Origin: Lotus japonicus
Taxonomy: Eukaryota; Streptophyta; Magnoliopsida; Fabales; Fabaceae
DNA: 64,000 bases
NCBI RefSeq assembly: GCF_012489685.1
Contig: NC_080046.1
Coordinates: forward strand, 37,473,176-37,537,175
Direction of reading: 5' to 3'
The notes under the pieces were generated by a model. That model saw nothing but the letters and a program-made list of their open reading frames with translations, did not search any database and was not told the origin of the DNA. Shown one piece after another: positions 46,404-56,651 of this stretch (positions within the stretch are counted from its first letter, which is position 1; each line of letters opens with the position of its first letter). A program made the translations under genes and the position numbers.

Positions 46404-48938
46404 CCCTTGGATCTGATTGGAAACGAGCACATAAATGAACACTAAATAATATATCTGGCCTAGATGCAGTTAAATATAGAAGTGAACCTATCATGCCACG
46501 ATAGAGCTTCTGACATACTTTACCACTTTCATCTTCTTTCTCCAGAATGCATGTTGGATGCATTGGAGTCTTGGCCACTGTAGATTCCAGCATGTTGAAC
46601 TTCTTCAGAAGTTCTTTAGTGTACTTGCTCTGATGGATATATGTTCCTTCTGGTGTTTGATCTACTTGTATTCCCAGAAAGTACTTTAATTCTCCCATCA
46701 TACTCATCTCAAATTCAGCCTGCATCATCTCAGAAAATTCTTTGCATAGGGATTGATTAGCAGAGCCAAATATGATATCATCAACATAGATTTGCACAAT
46801 TAAGATATCATCTTTGTAAGTTTTGCAAAAGAGAGTTGTATCTACTTTACCCCTTACAAACTCATTTTCCAGAAGGAATGAGCTGAGTCTCTCATACCAT
46901 GCTCTGGGAGCTTGCTTCAGACCATAGAGAGATTTCTTCAATTTGAACACATGGTCTGGCTTCTTCTCATCTTCAAAACCTGGGGGTTGATGAACATAAA
47001 CTTCCTCTGAAATGTAACCATTTAGGAAGGCACTTTTCACATCCATCTGATGAAGGACTATGTTATGATTTACTGAGAAGGAAATCAACAGTCTGATTGC
47101 TTCTAGTCTTGCTACTGGAGCAAATGTTTCAGTATAGTCAATTCCTTCCTGCTGACTGTAGCCTTGAGCAACTAGCCTTGCCTTGTTTCTGACTACATCT
47201 CCTTTCTCATTCAACTTGTTTTTGAACACCCATTTTGTTCCAATTACATGAACACTCTCAGGCTTCTTCACTAAGCTCCAAACATCGTTCTTGGAGAACT
47301 GATTCAGTTCTTCTTCCATGGCCAGAATCCAATCCTTGTCCAGAAGAGCTTCATCTATGGACTTGGGTTCAATTAAGGACACCAATCCTTTCAGACTAAG
47401 CAAGGTCTCTTTAGAGGGTCTGAATGCTGATCTAGTTCTGACAGGTTCGTCTTTGTTGCCCAGAATCAATTCCTTAGGATGAGCTGCAGTGATTCTGCTC
47501 TTCTTCAGAGTTTGTGAATCAGAGGGACCAGCTTCTTCTTCTGGTTCATCTTCCTCTGGCTCAGCTTCCTCTGGAGCTTTGCCTTTGTCAGAAACATTTA
47601 TGCTCATATCTGCAAACTTCTCAACTAGCTTTGACTGGTCAGAGTCAAGCTTATCGTCAAATCTAACATGAATAGACTCTTCAATAGTCTTAGCATCAGT
47701 ATTATAAAATCTAAAACCTTTAGATCTTTCAGAATAACCAAGTAATAGACACTTAGAAGACTTAGCATCAAATTTATGCAATCTATCCTTAGTATTAAGA
47801 ACATAGCAAACACAACCAAAAGGATGAAAATAAGAAATGTTGGGTTTTATGTTCTTCCACAATTCATAGGGAGTCTTATTCAGAATTGGTCTCACAGAGA
47901 TTCTGTTCTGAATGTAACATGCTGTATTTACTGCCTCTGCCCAAAAGTGCTTAGCCATGCCAGTTTCTTGGAGCATGGTTCTAGCCATCTCCTGAAGAGT
48001 TCTGTTCTTTCTCTCAACAACACCATTTTGTTGAGGAGTTCTGGGACAAGAGAAATCATGTGCAATTCCATAGGAATCAAACAGACTCTCAAACTTGTCA
48101 TTCTCAAACTCTCCACCATGGTCACTTCTGACACGCACAATCCTACGAGCCTTCTCGTTTTGCACTTGGGCAATGAAGGTAGAGAACACAGCATGAGACT
48201 CATCCTTGCGGGTTAGAAACTTTACCCATGTCCAGCGGCTATAGTCATCAACGATAACCATCCCATATCTCTTGCCACCTATAGACTCAGTTTTCACTGG
48301 TCCAAAAAGGTCGATATGCAGAAGTTCCAACGGCCTTGAGGTTGAGACAACATTCTTTGCCTTGAAAGGGACTTTAGTGAATTTGCCTTTCTGGCATGCT
48401 TCACAAAGAGCGTCTGAAGCGAACTTCAGATTGGGTAAGCCCCTGACAAGGTTTAGCTTGCTCAGCTGAGAAATCTTTCTCATACTGGCATGCCCTAACC
48501 GTCTATGCCATACCCACTGCTCTTCATTAACAGAAAGAAGGCACTTCACATTCTGAGCCTCCAACTCAGATAATCTGATCTTATAAATGTTGTTCTTCCT
48601 CTTGCTGTTAAACAGAACAGAGCCATCGATCTGACTTACAGCCCGGCAGGACTTTTGATTGAATATAACAACATAACCCTTGTCAGCTAATTGACTTATA
48701 GACAATAAGTTATGAGTTAAGCCGTCTACCAATAACACATTATCAATGCATGGACTACTATCTACACAAATAGTACCAGTACCAACAATTTTACCCTTTT
48801 CATTTCCTCCAAAGCCAACTTCGCCTCCAGGCTTAAGTTTTAGCTCTTGGAACATACGCCTTTCTCCCGTCATGTGACGCGAGCATCCACTGTCCAGATA
48901 CCATGACTGGTGTTTCAGTGGAGCTATCAAGGATATCT
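46404..48938 (-). pseudogene. pol: Pol of element D: protease, integrase and RT, frameshifted at both ends
   Basis: Open for about 845 codons: protease [13 protein letters not shown], integrase with D, D and E motifs intact ([27 protein letters not shown]) and RT with YVDD. Upstream the frame does not meet gag, because 22 extra nt (48939-48960) shift it; downstream it ends in the filler. The domain order matches B. It cannot make a full polyprotein. Confidence 0.88.
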
Positions 48939-50122
48939 GCAACATAGATAATCTTGTCCTCATTTTCATCGTCTGAGTTTGGATCTCCTTCTGATTCTGA
49001 GTCAGAGTCAACAGCTTCCTTTGACTCTGCTCCTTTGTCTTTGACAATGGCCATGAGTCCTTGGACTTCACCATCAGAGTCAACATCCTCTGATTCTGAT
49101 TCATCAAATGTTACCATCAGACTCTTCTTCGTCTTGAAGTTCTTCTTTGGCTTCTTGTCCTTCTTTAACTTTGGACAATCACTTTTGTAGTGCCCTGATT
49201 CTTTGCACTCAAAGCATGTGACTTCCTTAAGTGAGGACTTCTTCTGGCCTGATGACTCGTACTTTCCTTTGGCCTTTCCAGAGCCTCTGTACTTGCTCTG
49301 TTTGTGCTTCCAGATGCGGTTGAGTCTCTTGGAGATCAGAGTCAGCTCATCTTCATCAGAATCTTCTGATGCTTCTTCAGATTCTTCTGCTTCAGCTTGG
49401 AGAGCTTTTGACTTTTCAGCTTTAGCCTTCTCAGACTTGGATTTCAAGGCTATAGACTTTTTCCTCAGATCTTGCATCTCAGAGCGCTTCAACTCATGGC
49501 ACTTCAGTATGCTGATGAGTTCTTCTAAACTCATACGCTCAACATCTCTTGTGAGCTCTTTTGAAGTTACCAAGGGCATCCAGCTTTCAGGAAGACTTCT
49601 GATGACCCTTATGACATGATCTTTTGTTGTGTAGCTCTTGTTGAGAGGTCGTATGCCAGCTACAAGCAACTGAAATCTTGAGAACATTTCTTCAATGGAC
49701 TCATTTGGCTCCATGATGAAGGATTCATACTTTTAGATCAAAGACAATGCCTTTGATTCTTTAACTTTCTTGTTTCCTTCATGAGACATCTTCAGAGATT
49801 CAAAAATACCTTTAGCAAACTCACGATCTGTAATCTTCTGGTACTCTTCATAAGAAATAGCACTTAGAAGAATTGCTCTTGCTTTGTGATGTTGTGAGTA
49901 CAGCTTCTTTTGATCTGCAGTCATCTCTGACCTTGGGATCTTCTTGCCATCTGCATCAACTGGACGCTCGTAGCCATCCACAATAATATCCCAGAGATCT
50001 GCATCGAAACCCAGAAAGAAACTTTCCAGTCTATCTTTCCAATATTCGAATCTTTGACCATCGAACATAGGAGGCTTTGCATTGTAACCATCTCTTTGAG
50101 TTTCACTGGTGGTGGCAGCCAT
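48939..50122 (-). pseudogene. gag: Gag of element D with a nonsense codon
   Basis: Starts at 50122 with the same N-terminus as B. After 129 codons a CAA-to-TAA change (near 49733-49735) stops it, then the frame continues unbroken through the UBN2-type domain, the acidic linker and one CCHC knuckle ([14 protein letters not shown]) to the DSDDENE stretch. It is shifted by the 22-nt segment before protease. Confidence 0.85.
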
Positions 50123-50180
50123 TGTTTTTCACACCGGCCCGGATCACTGAACACTGTTAGGTGTGGTAATCAGAACTTGC

Positions 50181-50192
50181 GCTCTGATACCA
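50181..50192 (-). promoter_or_regulatory. Primer binding site of element D
   Basis: TGGTATCAGAGC on the element strand, 2 bp from the 5' LTR. Confidence 0.9.
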
Positions 50193-50194
50193 AT

Positions 50195-51401
50195 TGAAGG
50201 TATGAAAAACGGTAGAAAGGGGGGGGGGTTTGAGTAACGTTTTCAAGATAAAACTTCCACCTTAAAGATTTGTCCTTTTGAGAACTTAAGTGCTAAGAAT
50301 AGGAGACAGAAAAGCACACAAGGATTTTTATCCTGGTTCACTTGATAAATCACTCAAGCTACTCCAGTCCACCCGTTAAGGTGATTTCTTCCTTCTTAGA
50401 ATGAAGGCAATCCACTAATCAGGTAAGAGTTACAACTGCACTTGAAACCTACAAGTGACTAACAATTACACTGACTTAGCTCACACTAAGATTCACTCTC
50501 TTAGTCTTCTCTAGGATCCGATCAACCTTGATCTCCTAAAGGAACTAAACAAACTGTTTATCAAAGAAATGTTTACAAGAGATTTGCTTCTAAAAAGCTG
50601 ATAGTAAACACACTGAATTTCAGATGAAAGAAAGCTTAGAATTATTTGAATATGTCTTGCGCGTATGTAATGCTTCTAGCCGCTTCTTTCAATCTTCAGC
50701 CTCTATTTATACTCCAAGGATTAGGGTTGAACGTTGCATGGGAAATGCTACCGTTGGAGGGCAGTTCTGGAAATTCCAGCTTCTGCTGTGGCTGAGAACG
50801 TTAGGTAGGTCGTCAGGATGGTACAGTTGCTTTTGTACTTGGATAGTGACATGACCTTTAAACCTAGGAGACTTCTGATCAGGGGAATGCTTCATGTTGG
50901 AACTTGTGAAGCCGGTTGATCAGAGTCAGAGGGAAAGCACAGATCCTCTGACCATTGTATCTTCTGATTCTGAACTCAGAGGGAAGTACATGGTCTTCAG
51001 AGTTTCTTGCTTCCGGACTTCAGAGTTTCCACTAATCAGCTTCTGCATCTTCAGAGTCTTCTACACCATCAGAACATCTGAACCTTCAGTGTTTCTTGGT
51101 TATCAGAACTTCTGGATCTTCAGAGCTTCTAGTGACTGAGTCCATATTAGAGTTTGTGTAGCTTCAGAACTTCTGAAGCTTTTTCCACTGTTCATATTGA
51201 ACATGGTCAATGCGAAAGCGTTGCTTGGGTCGCTCTTTATACACAGTGCTTCTGATTTGTGTGAGATTGAGTTGAGGTCAGAGCCTGTAAATAGCACACT
51301 CAGAAAAACACGTTAGAGTACCATAATTGTTCATATCAAAAGGTTAACTTGTAATCATAAAAACATAGAGTTGTACTACTAGATCAAAACTTGATCTTAC
51401 A
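50195..51401 (-). repeat. Element D 5' LTR
   Basis: 1207 bp; TATA box complement TATTTATA at 50704-50711. It differs from the 3' LTR at about ten places, including a small deletion near 50270 (AGATTTGTCC against AGATTTTGACAAATC). Confidence 0.93.
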
Positions 51402-51406
51402 AAACC

Positions 51407-51463
51407 TAATCGTGAATAGGAATTTTATTCACTTATCCTAAACTTAAAAACTTGGGTCTTACA
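51407..51463 (-). repeat. Element E 3' LTR, start fragment
   Basis: On the element strand it begins TGTAAGACCCAAG and runs to the point where D is inserted. Read across the D insertion it continues at 18290 as in the C LTR (GATTAGG...GTGAAGGGAAACCTGAAC). Confidence 0.85.
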
Positions 51464-51481
51464 TTACTACCCTCCAAAAAG
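51464..51481 (-). promoter_or_regulatory. Polypurine tract of element E
   Basis: CTTTTTGGAGGGTAGTAA on the element strand, as in C. Confidence 0.8.
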
Positions 51482-51500
51482 AAAGTTTCGACCTCGAAAC

Positions 51501-53838
51501 TTAAGGTTCAGTACAAAGTTCTGGATACTGTTCCTTGATCTTTTCTTTCAGCTCCCATGTCGCATCACCGGTGTCTTTGTTCCAAATGACCTTCACTAAC
51601 TCGATCTCTTTCCCTCTCAACTGTTTTATCCTTGTGTCACCAATGCTAATTGGCGGTGTCTCGAAAGACAGATCATCTTTCAACTCAATGTCATCCAGCT
51701 CGATAACATGTGTCGGATCAGCAATATACTTCCTCAGTTGTGACACATGGAATACATCGTGAATGTGTGATAGAAATGGTGGTAGTGTAATCTGATAAGC
51801 TACCGGTCCTACACGACGAGTAATCTGATAAGGTCCAATGAACTTTGGCATAAGCTTTCTTGACTTGATTGCTCGACCAACTCCTGTAGTCTGGGTAACT
51901 CGCAGAAATACATGGTCTCCTTCTTCGAATTCTAGAGTTTTGCGCCTTTGATCGGCATAACTCTTCTGTCTACTTTGAGAAGTCTTCATTTTCTCTTTAA
52001 TTTGCTTGATCTTCTCGGTTGTCTGTTGCAGAAGTTCTGGTCCTACTAACAGATTCTCTCCATTCTGATACCAACATAAAGGTGTTCTACACTTGCGGCC
52101 ATACAAAGCCTCATACGGTGCCATACCTATGCTCGTATGAAAACTGTTGTTGTATGTGAACTCAATCAATGGTAATAGGTTATCCCAACTGCCCTTGTTG
52201 TCTAACACGCAAGCTCGTAGCAAATCCTCCAATGATTGGATAGTTCTCTCAGTCTGTTCAGTCTGTGGATGATAAGCAGAACTTAATCTCAGCCTCGTTC
52301 CCAAAGCCTCCTGAAGAGCTCCCCAAAAATGTGAAGTAAACTTTGGGTCTCGATCGGAAACAATACTTGCTGGCACTCCATGAAGTCGTACAATCTCAGC
52401 TATATATATCTCTGATAGTTTCTCCACGTTGTACGTAGTTCTCACAGGTATGAAATGAGCCGACTTAGTCAATCGATCCACTATTACCCAAATCGAATCA
52501 TATCCCTTCTGAGTTCTTGGCAAAGCCACGACGAAATCCATCGATATGCTATCCCATTTCCATTCTGGTACATCCAAGCTTTGTAGCATACCTGAAGATT
52601 TCTGATGTTCCACCTTCGCTTTCTGACAGGTCAAACATGCAGCTACATACTTAGCCACTTGTCTTTTCATTCCTGGCCACCAAAAATTCACCTTCAAGTC
52701 CTGATACATCTTTTTCAATCTAGGATGAATGCTCAACTTGCTCTTGTGACCTTCGTCCATAATCAACCTCCTCCAGTCAGGGTTGTTAGGTACGCAAACT
52801 CTATCCTTACACCGTAGGATATTGTCACTTCCTACCTTGAATTCCGGGTCCTTACCCTGAATTACCAAGTTCCTTTTCCCGAGTAGAAATTCATCTTGTA
52901 ACTGTTGGTCTCGGATTTCTTCCATCAATCCATTGGCGATTCTGATCATTCCGAACTTCAGTTCTCCCTCGGATAATCTCACATCTAAGCTCAAATCTCG
53001 AAATTGTTCCAGCAGTTGCAGCTCTTTAACCATCATTGACGAGATATGCATGTTCCTGCTCAAGGCATCAACAACAACATTAGCCTTTCCGGGATGATAT
53101 TGTAGGGTAAACTCGTAATCCTTGAGAAATTCCATCCAGCGTCGTTGTCTCATGTTCAGCTCCTTCTGCTCGAACAAGTACTTCAAGCTCTTGTGATCAC
53201 TGAATATGGTAAAATTGCATCCACATAAGTGATGTCTCCAGATTTTCAGTGAAAATACGATGGCAGCGAGTTCTAAGTCATGAGTCGGATAGTTCTTCTC
53301 ATGAACCTTCAGTTGTCGTGAAGCATAAGCCACCACTTTCCGATGTTGCATCAGCACACATCCCAAACCTTGATGCGAAGCATCACAATACACTTCATAC
53401 GGTTCCTCTGGTTGCGGTAGGACGAGTACAGGTGATGTCGTCAAACGTTCCTTCATCGTCTGAAAGCTAGTTTCGTACGCTTCGGTCCATGCAAAAGGTT
53501 GATCCTTCCTCGTAAGTTGAGTCAAAGGTCCAACAATCTTGGCGAAATTCTCGATGAAACGACGATAATATCCCGCTAAACCGACAAAACTCCTAATCTC
53601 AGTCACAGCCCTTGGCCGTTCCCATGACAATACGGTCTCTACCTTTGCTGGGTCCACAGCTATACCCTCTTTAGAGATCACATGGCCTAAGAATTTTACT
53701 TCTTCGAGCCAAAATTCGCACTTAGAAGGGTTGGCGTACAACTCTTTCTCCCTCAGCAGTTGTAAAACTTGACGCAAGTGCCCCTCATGATCCTCAGCAT
53801 TCTTTGAGTAAATCAGAATGTCATCGATAAACACCACG
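51501..53838 (-). pseudogene. pol: Pol of element E, 5'-truncated (RT, RNase H, integrase, chromodomain-like end)
   Basis: About 780 codons remain open. It begins inside RT at [12 protein letters not shown] (active-site DD) and continues with [18 protein letters not shown], RNase H ([32 protein letters not shown]), the integrase H2C2 zinc region (ending CLTCQKAK), [31 protein letters not shown] and [13 protein letters not shown], and the C-terminal [18 protein letters not shown]. One codon is missing in the [10 protein letters not shown] region relative to A. Protease, gag and the first part of RT are lost at the fusion with A. The three or so codons before VVF come from filler and A's LTR. 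Confidence 0.9.
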
Positions 53839-54503
53839 TGACGCACCGACTCACGCGTAGAATCAGTGTAAGCGTGACAGGAGTTTGATATTTGAGGAAG
53901 ATTAATGAAGAAGAAAGTTCAGGAATTGCTTGAGGAATGTTGCGTAGTTGTTTTCGGAGTTAGTGCGAGTCGTCTGCACACTTGCCTTAGGGCGAGCGTG
54001 TCCAGAATAGGCTATTTCGCTCTTAAAGCAACGTTTTGAGTGAGATTTCGAACTCTCGGAAAATTTAAAGATTCTCTTTATTTTTCCATCGACCAGCGTT
54101 TCATTTCGGAACTCTGGACTGTACGCACGATAGGTTTCATTTTTCGGATGTCCGCCGACGCTAATTTCTTTGCTTCGAAACCCTATTTTCGAGCAATGGA
54201 TGAAGACTTTTTCTATTCGGGACTTCTAACGAAGATTCCGTCCGCATTGCCAGACTTGTTTCGACATTTCCAATCTTTCTTCAGTAGGGAGTTTTGTCGT
54301 CTGAGCATCACAGCAAAAAGTAGTTTTTCGGGGCAGATTAACCGACACCGCTTTTGAGTTTTTCGATATCGTTTTTCCCAAATCCTAGATATTTGTTTTG
54401 AGTTCTGGAATTCTGACGCTAGAATCTCTCTTAGAATTGCACGGTGATCGTGTTGCAAAAAATCGGAATCGCGAAATTTTCATTTCCCGCGATTTCACCC
54501 GCC

Positions 54504-54511
54504 TATAAATA
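54504..54511 (+). promoter_or_regulatory. TATA box of the A 5' LTR
   Basis: TATAAATA in CCGCCTATAAATAGGCG; the 3' LTR has the same at 63106-63113. A start site near 54535-54545 is expected. Confidence 0.7.
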
Positions 54512-55308
54512 GGCGAAAAAGCAAAAATCCTCTCATTTTCACCATTTGAGGCCGCGAGTTCTTGGGAGAGAAAGGAGGAGAAGATTTTCGCGAAACCTTG
54601 ACCAATCTTCGTGCAGTTCGTCCCTACTTCTAGGTATCAAGGTAACTAACACGATTCCTACCTCTGATTGTTGTTTCTGTTGCGTTTCTAAAGTCGTTTC
54701 TGTGTTTTGAGCTTTTTCTAAAATTGTCCGATTTCTCTGATTTCTCGCTTGGGTTATGTTCCTTATGTTCCCCTGAGTCTAAAACCTCTGTCAGTAAACT
54801 CTGATTGCGATTCAGTTGTCCAGGATCTGAAAAATTGACTCAAAACTCTTTTTGTCTCACATTTCGAAACTTTATTGTCGTAAAGCTATAATCTGACTTC
54901 GTGCCTTTAGGATTTGTTGTCACGGATGTCATGAGGATCGTTGCTGTCAAATCTGTTTTCAGAACTGATAACTTTGAAGTTTTGAGCCTTTATTTTGGAC
55001 CAAAATGCCCCTGCGTAGTCGTATTTCGACCCGATTGTCCGAAAATTGTTCTGACAGTTTCTTTGCCTTAGTTTTACCCTAAAACTACCTTGTAAACTGA
55101 TTTGATCGAAGAAAAAGAGCCGAAGCCCTTTTCTCCTTATGGCCGTGGGTTTTTCCTAAGGGGGAGGGGGGTTTTTTCGTTTTCGAAAACTTGTCCTTTC
55201 GTTCCCGTTTGTCGTATTCTGAAGCTTTGATGCTTTGTCTATCGTTTATGTATTGTTTTGCGATCGAACTAATCGATTTTGTTTGAATTCTGCTTTGTTT
55301 TCTCCGAG

Positions 55309-55386
55309 GTTCAGTTGAAGGAACTTTGGAATATTCAGAGCAACTGTTTGAGGACAACCTTGATTTCGAAGCTGGAACAGCTCGAG
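55309..55386 (+). other. 78-nt exon-like block in the A LTR
   Basis: Acceptor-like TTTGTTTTCTCCGAG before it and donor-like CTCGAG|GTTAGG after it. Open in the phase that gives SVEGTLEYSEQLFEDNLDF and so on, an acidic peptide. The 3' LTR copy is 63918-63995. Equal-length counterparts: C 25283-25360, E 16748-16825, F 3962-4039. There is no ATG in the presumed first exon, so translation is uncertain. Confidence 0.5.
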
Positions 55387-55932
55387 GTTAGGGCAACTTA
55401 CTATATATTAGCTATGAATGCATGATAGGCGTCGATCAATTCGACTTATGCTTTACTTTGATGTTGATTATGTTGATGAACTGATGTTGTGATGTAGTGC
55501 TTTGTTGGATTGTGCGTTTTGACGCGACTTCGGAGTGGAGATTCATTGATCTGGTGATCTTTGATGTTTCGGGTTGGATGAGCAACCCTAGTCAAGTTCA
55601 AACGAGGGGTTTGGGACTTAGCCATTTGTTGGGATTCGTTGGTTTACTTAGACTTTCCCCGGGAAACTTCTATTGGGTGGTTGGTTTTCGGAAAACCTAG
55701 AATGAATAGAATTTTGTAAACTAAAGACTTGGGAAACCTAGATTTTGAGAAATAAACTCATAACCTGACTAATTCAATTCGAAACGTTTTTACTAAATGA
55801 ATAGTTATAGGAGAACTAAAGGGGAAAACATTTACGAAAGACGGGGAAAAGTCGACCTTTGTTGTGGGTTTGGAGAGTTATCGGAATTGGGGAAAGCCAC
55901 TAAGGTGAGCTATGGTGATGATTGAAGTCACC

Positions 55933-55948
55933 GAGTACTTTAGTACTC
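55933..55948 (+). other. Perfect hairpin GAGTAC...GTACTC in the A LTR
   Basis: GAGTACTTTAGTACTC, a six-pair stem with a TTTA loop. Counterparts: F 3382-3397 and 13386-13401 (GTAC stem, TAAC loop), E 16079-16094 and C 26116-26130 (GTAT/ATAC stem). Confidence 0.7.
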
Positions 55949-55968
55949 TTGGGGAGTGTTGTGGAGCC

Positions 55969-56078
55969 GTGTTGTATTGACCGACACCTAGTGCTCTTGT
56001 TGTTTGGGCGGTGTTGTATTGACCGACACTAGACCCTTGTGTATTCTGTGGATGGAGTTGTGTTGTATTGACCGACAC
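55969..56078 (+). repeat. Three copies of GTGTTGTATTGACCGACAC in the A LTR
   Basis: At 55969-55987, 56011-56029 and 56060-56078, exact, with unlike spacers. GTGT/ACAC can pair. Present three times in F on the opposite strand. Confidence 0.75.
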
Positions 56079-56170
56079 TAACTCATGGGTTTGTTGAGAT
56101 TGGGTTGTGAGCTAAACACTTTCGTGGTAAGGGCGATTCGTTGTTTGGCTAACCACGTTGCATTCAATCG

Positions 56171-56413
56171 GGTGAATAACAGGAATGGTTCACCTGTGCA
56201 TATCATGGTGAATAACGGGAATGGTTCACCTTGCATAAATGATGAATAACGGGAATGGTTCATCATATGGTGAATAACGGGAATGGTTCACCAAGGATGA
56301 ATAACGGGAATGGTTCATCCAGGATGGATTTCATCCAGGATGGATAACGGGAATGGTCCATCCATAGTGAAGAACGGGAATGCTTCACTTGTGGCGAACG
56401 GGAACGCGTCACA
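56171..56413 (+). repeat. Eight-unit hairpin array in the A 5' LTR
   Basis: Units start at 56171, 56207, 56241, 56269, 56296, 56338, 56366 and 56390. All share a loop like AACGGGAATGG but have different stems: GGTGAA/TTCACC, GATGAA/TTCATC, GGATGG/CCATCC, AGTGAAG/CTTCACT and GTGgCG/CGtCAC. Both arms change together, so pairing is preserved. Confidence 0.85.
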
Positions 56414-56651
56414 AATCCGGATTCATATTGTGCATTTCACGCATACATTCATGCTGACTGAGACTGTGTGCTGTTTGTTTATTGAAGCAATGTTAGAGCC
56501 ATAACATGCTAGGATTATTTATATGCTTATATAACAACTTATATATATACCCTGTCACATGTTCTGTGTATATGTACTTATTGCTGTGAGTTGACCCTAG
56601 CGCCTTGGCTTTGTTTGTATGTTTGTCTTTGGGCGGTCGGCCTGCTGCCAG

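Larger units (their letters stand above)
18291..51401 (-). mobile_element. Element D: SIRE/Maximus-type Ty1/copia, defective, interrupted by C
   Basis: Minus strand: 5' LTR 50195-51401, primer site 50181-50192, gag, pol, post-pol ORF (split by C), antisense ORF 20283-20675, polypurine tract and 3' LTR 18291-19502. AAACC is duplicated at 18286-18290 and 51402-51406. Coding damage: a nonsense codon in gag, a 22-nt shift relative to B at the gag/pol border, a deletion with templated filler before RNase H, and the C insertion. About ten LTR differences make D older than B. Confidence 0.93.
1627..53838 (-). mobile_element. Element E: truncated Ty3/gypsy (Tekay-like), host of nested elements F and D
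   Basis: E lies on the minus strand and is inserted in the LTR of G. Its 3' LTR (family II, about 3.03 kb once the insertions are removed) survives as 51463-51407, 18290-15552 and 1859-1627. It is split by D (AAACC duplicated) and F (GTAGG duplicated). A polypurine tract and a pol fragment running from the RT active site to the C-terminus follow. The rest of pol, gag, the primer site and the 5' LTR are missing, because E is fused to A near 53839-53846. E's own target duplication cannot be checked, since its 5' end is gone. Confidence 0.85.

Noticed and set aside
47776..48216. 146-codon plus-strand frame opposite pol, present in B and D
   Set aside because: Its conservation follows from the near-identical pol of B and D on the other strand; it has no promoter or poly(A) signals.
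54040..54357. 105-codon frame shared by all family I LTRs (also near 62657, 15093, 5089 and 7451)
   Set aside because: It lies upstream of the TATA box in U3, is kept only as far as the LTRs themselves are alike, and is broken in family II. No support for coding.
55387..56651. In-frame splicing of the 78-nt block to the LTR ORF
   Set aside because: Joining 55386 to the AG before 56652 gives the wrong phase and an early stop, so I do not claim one fused protein.
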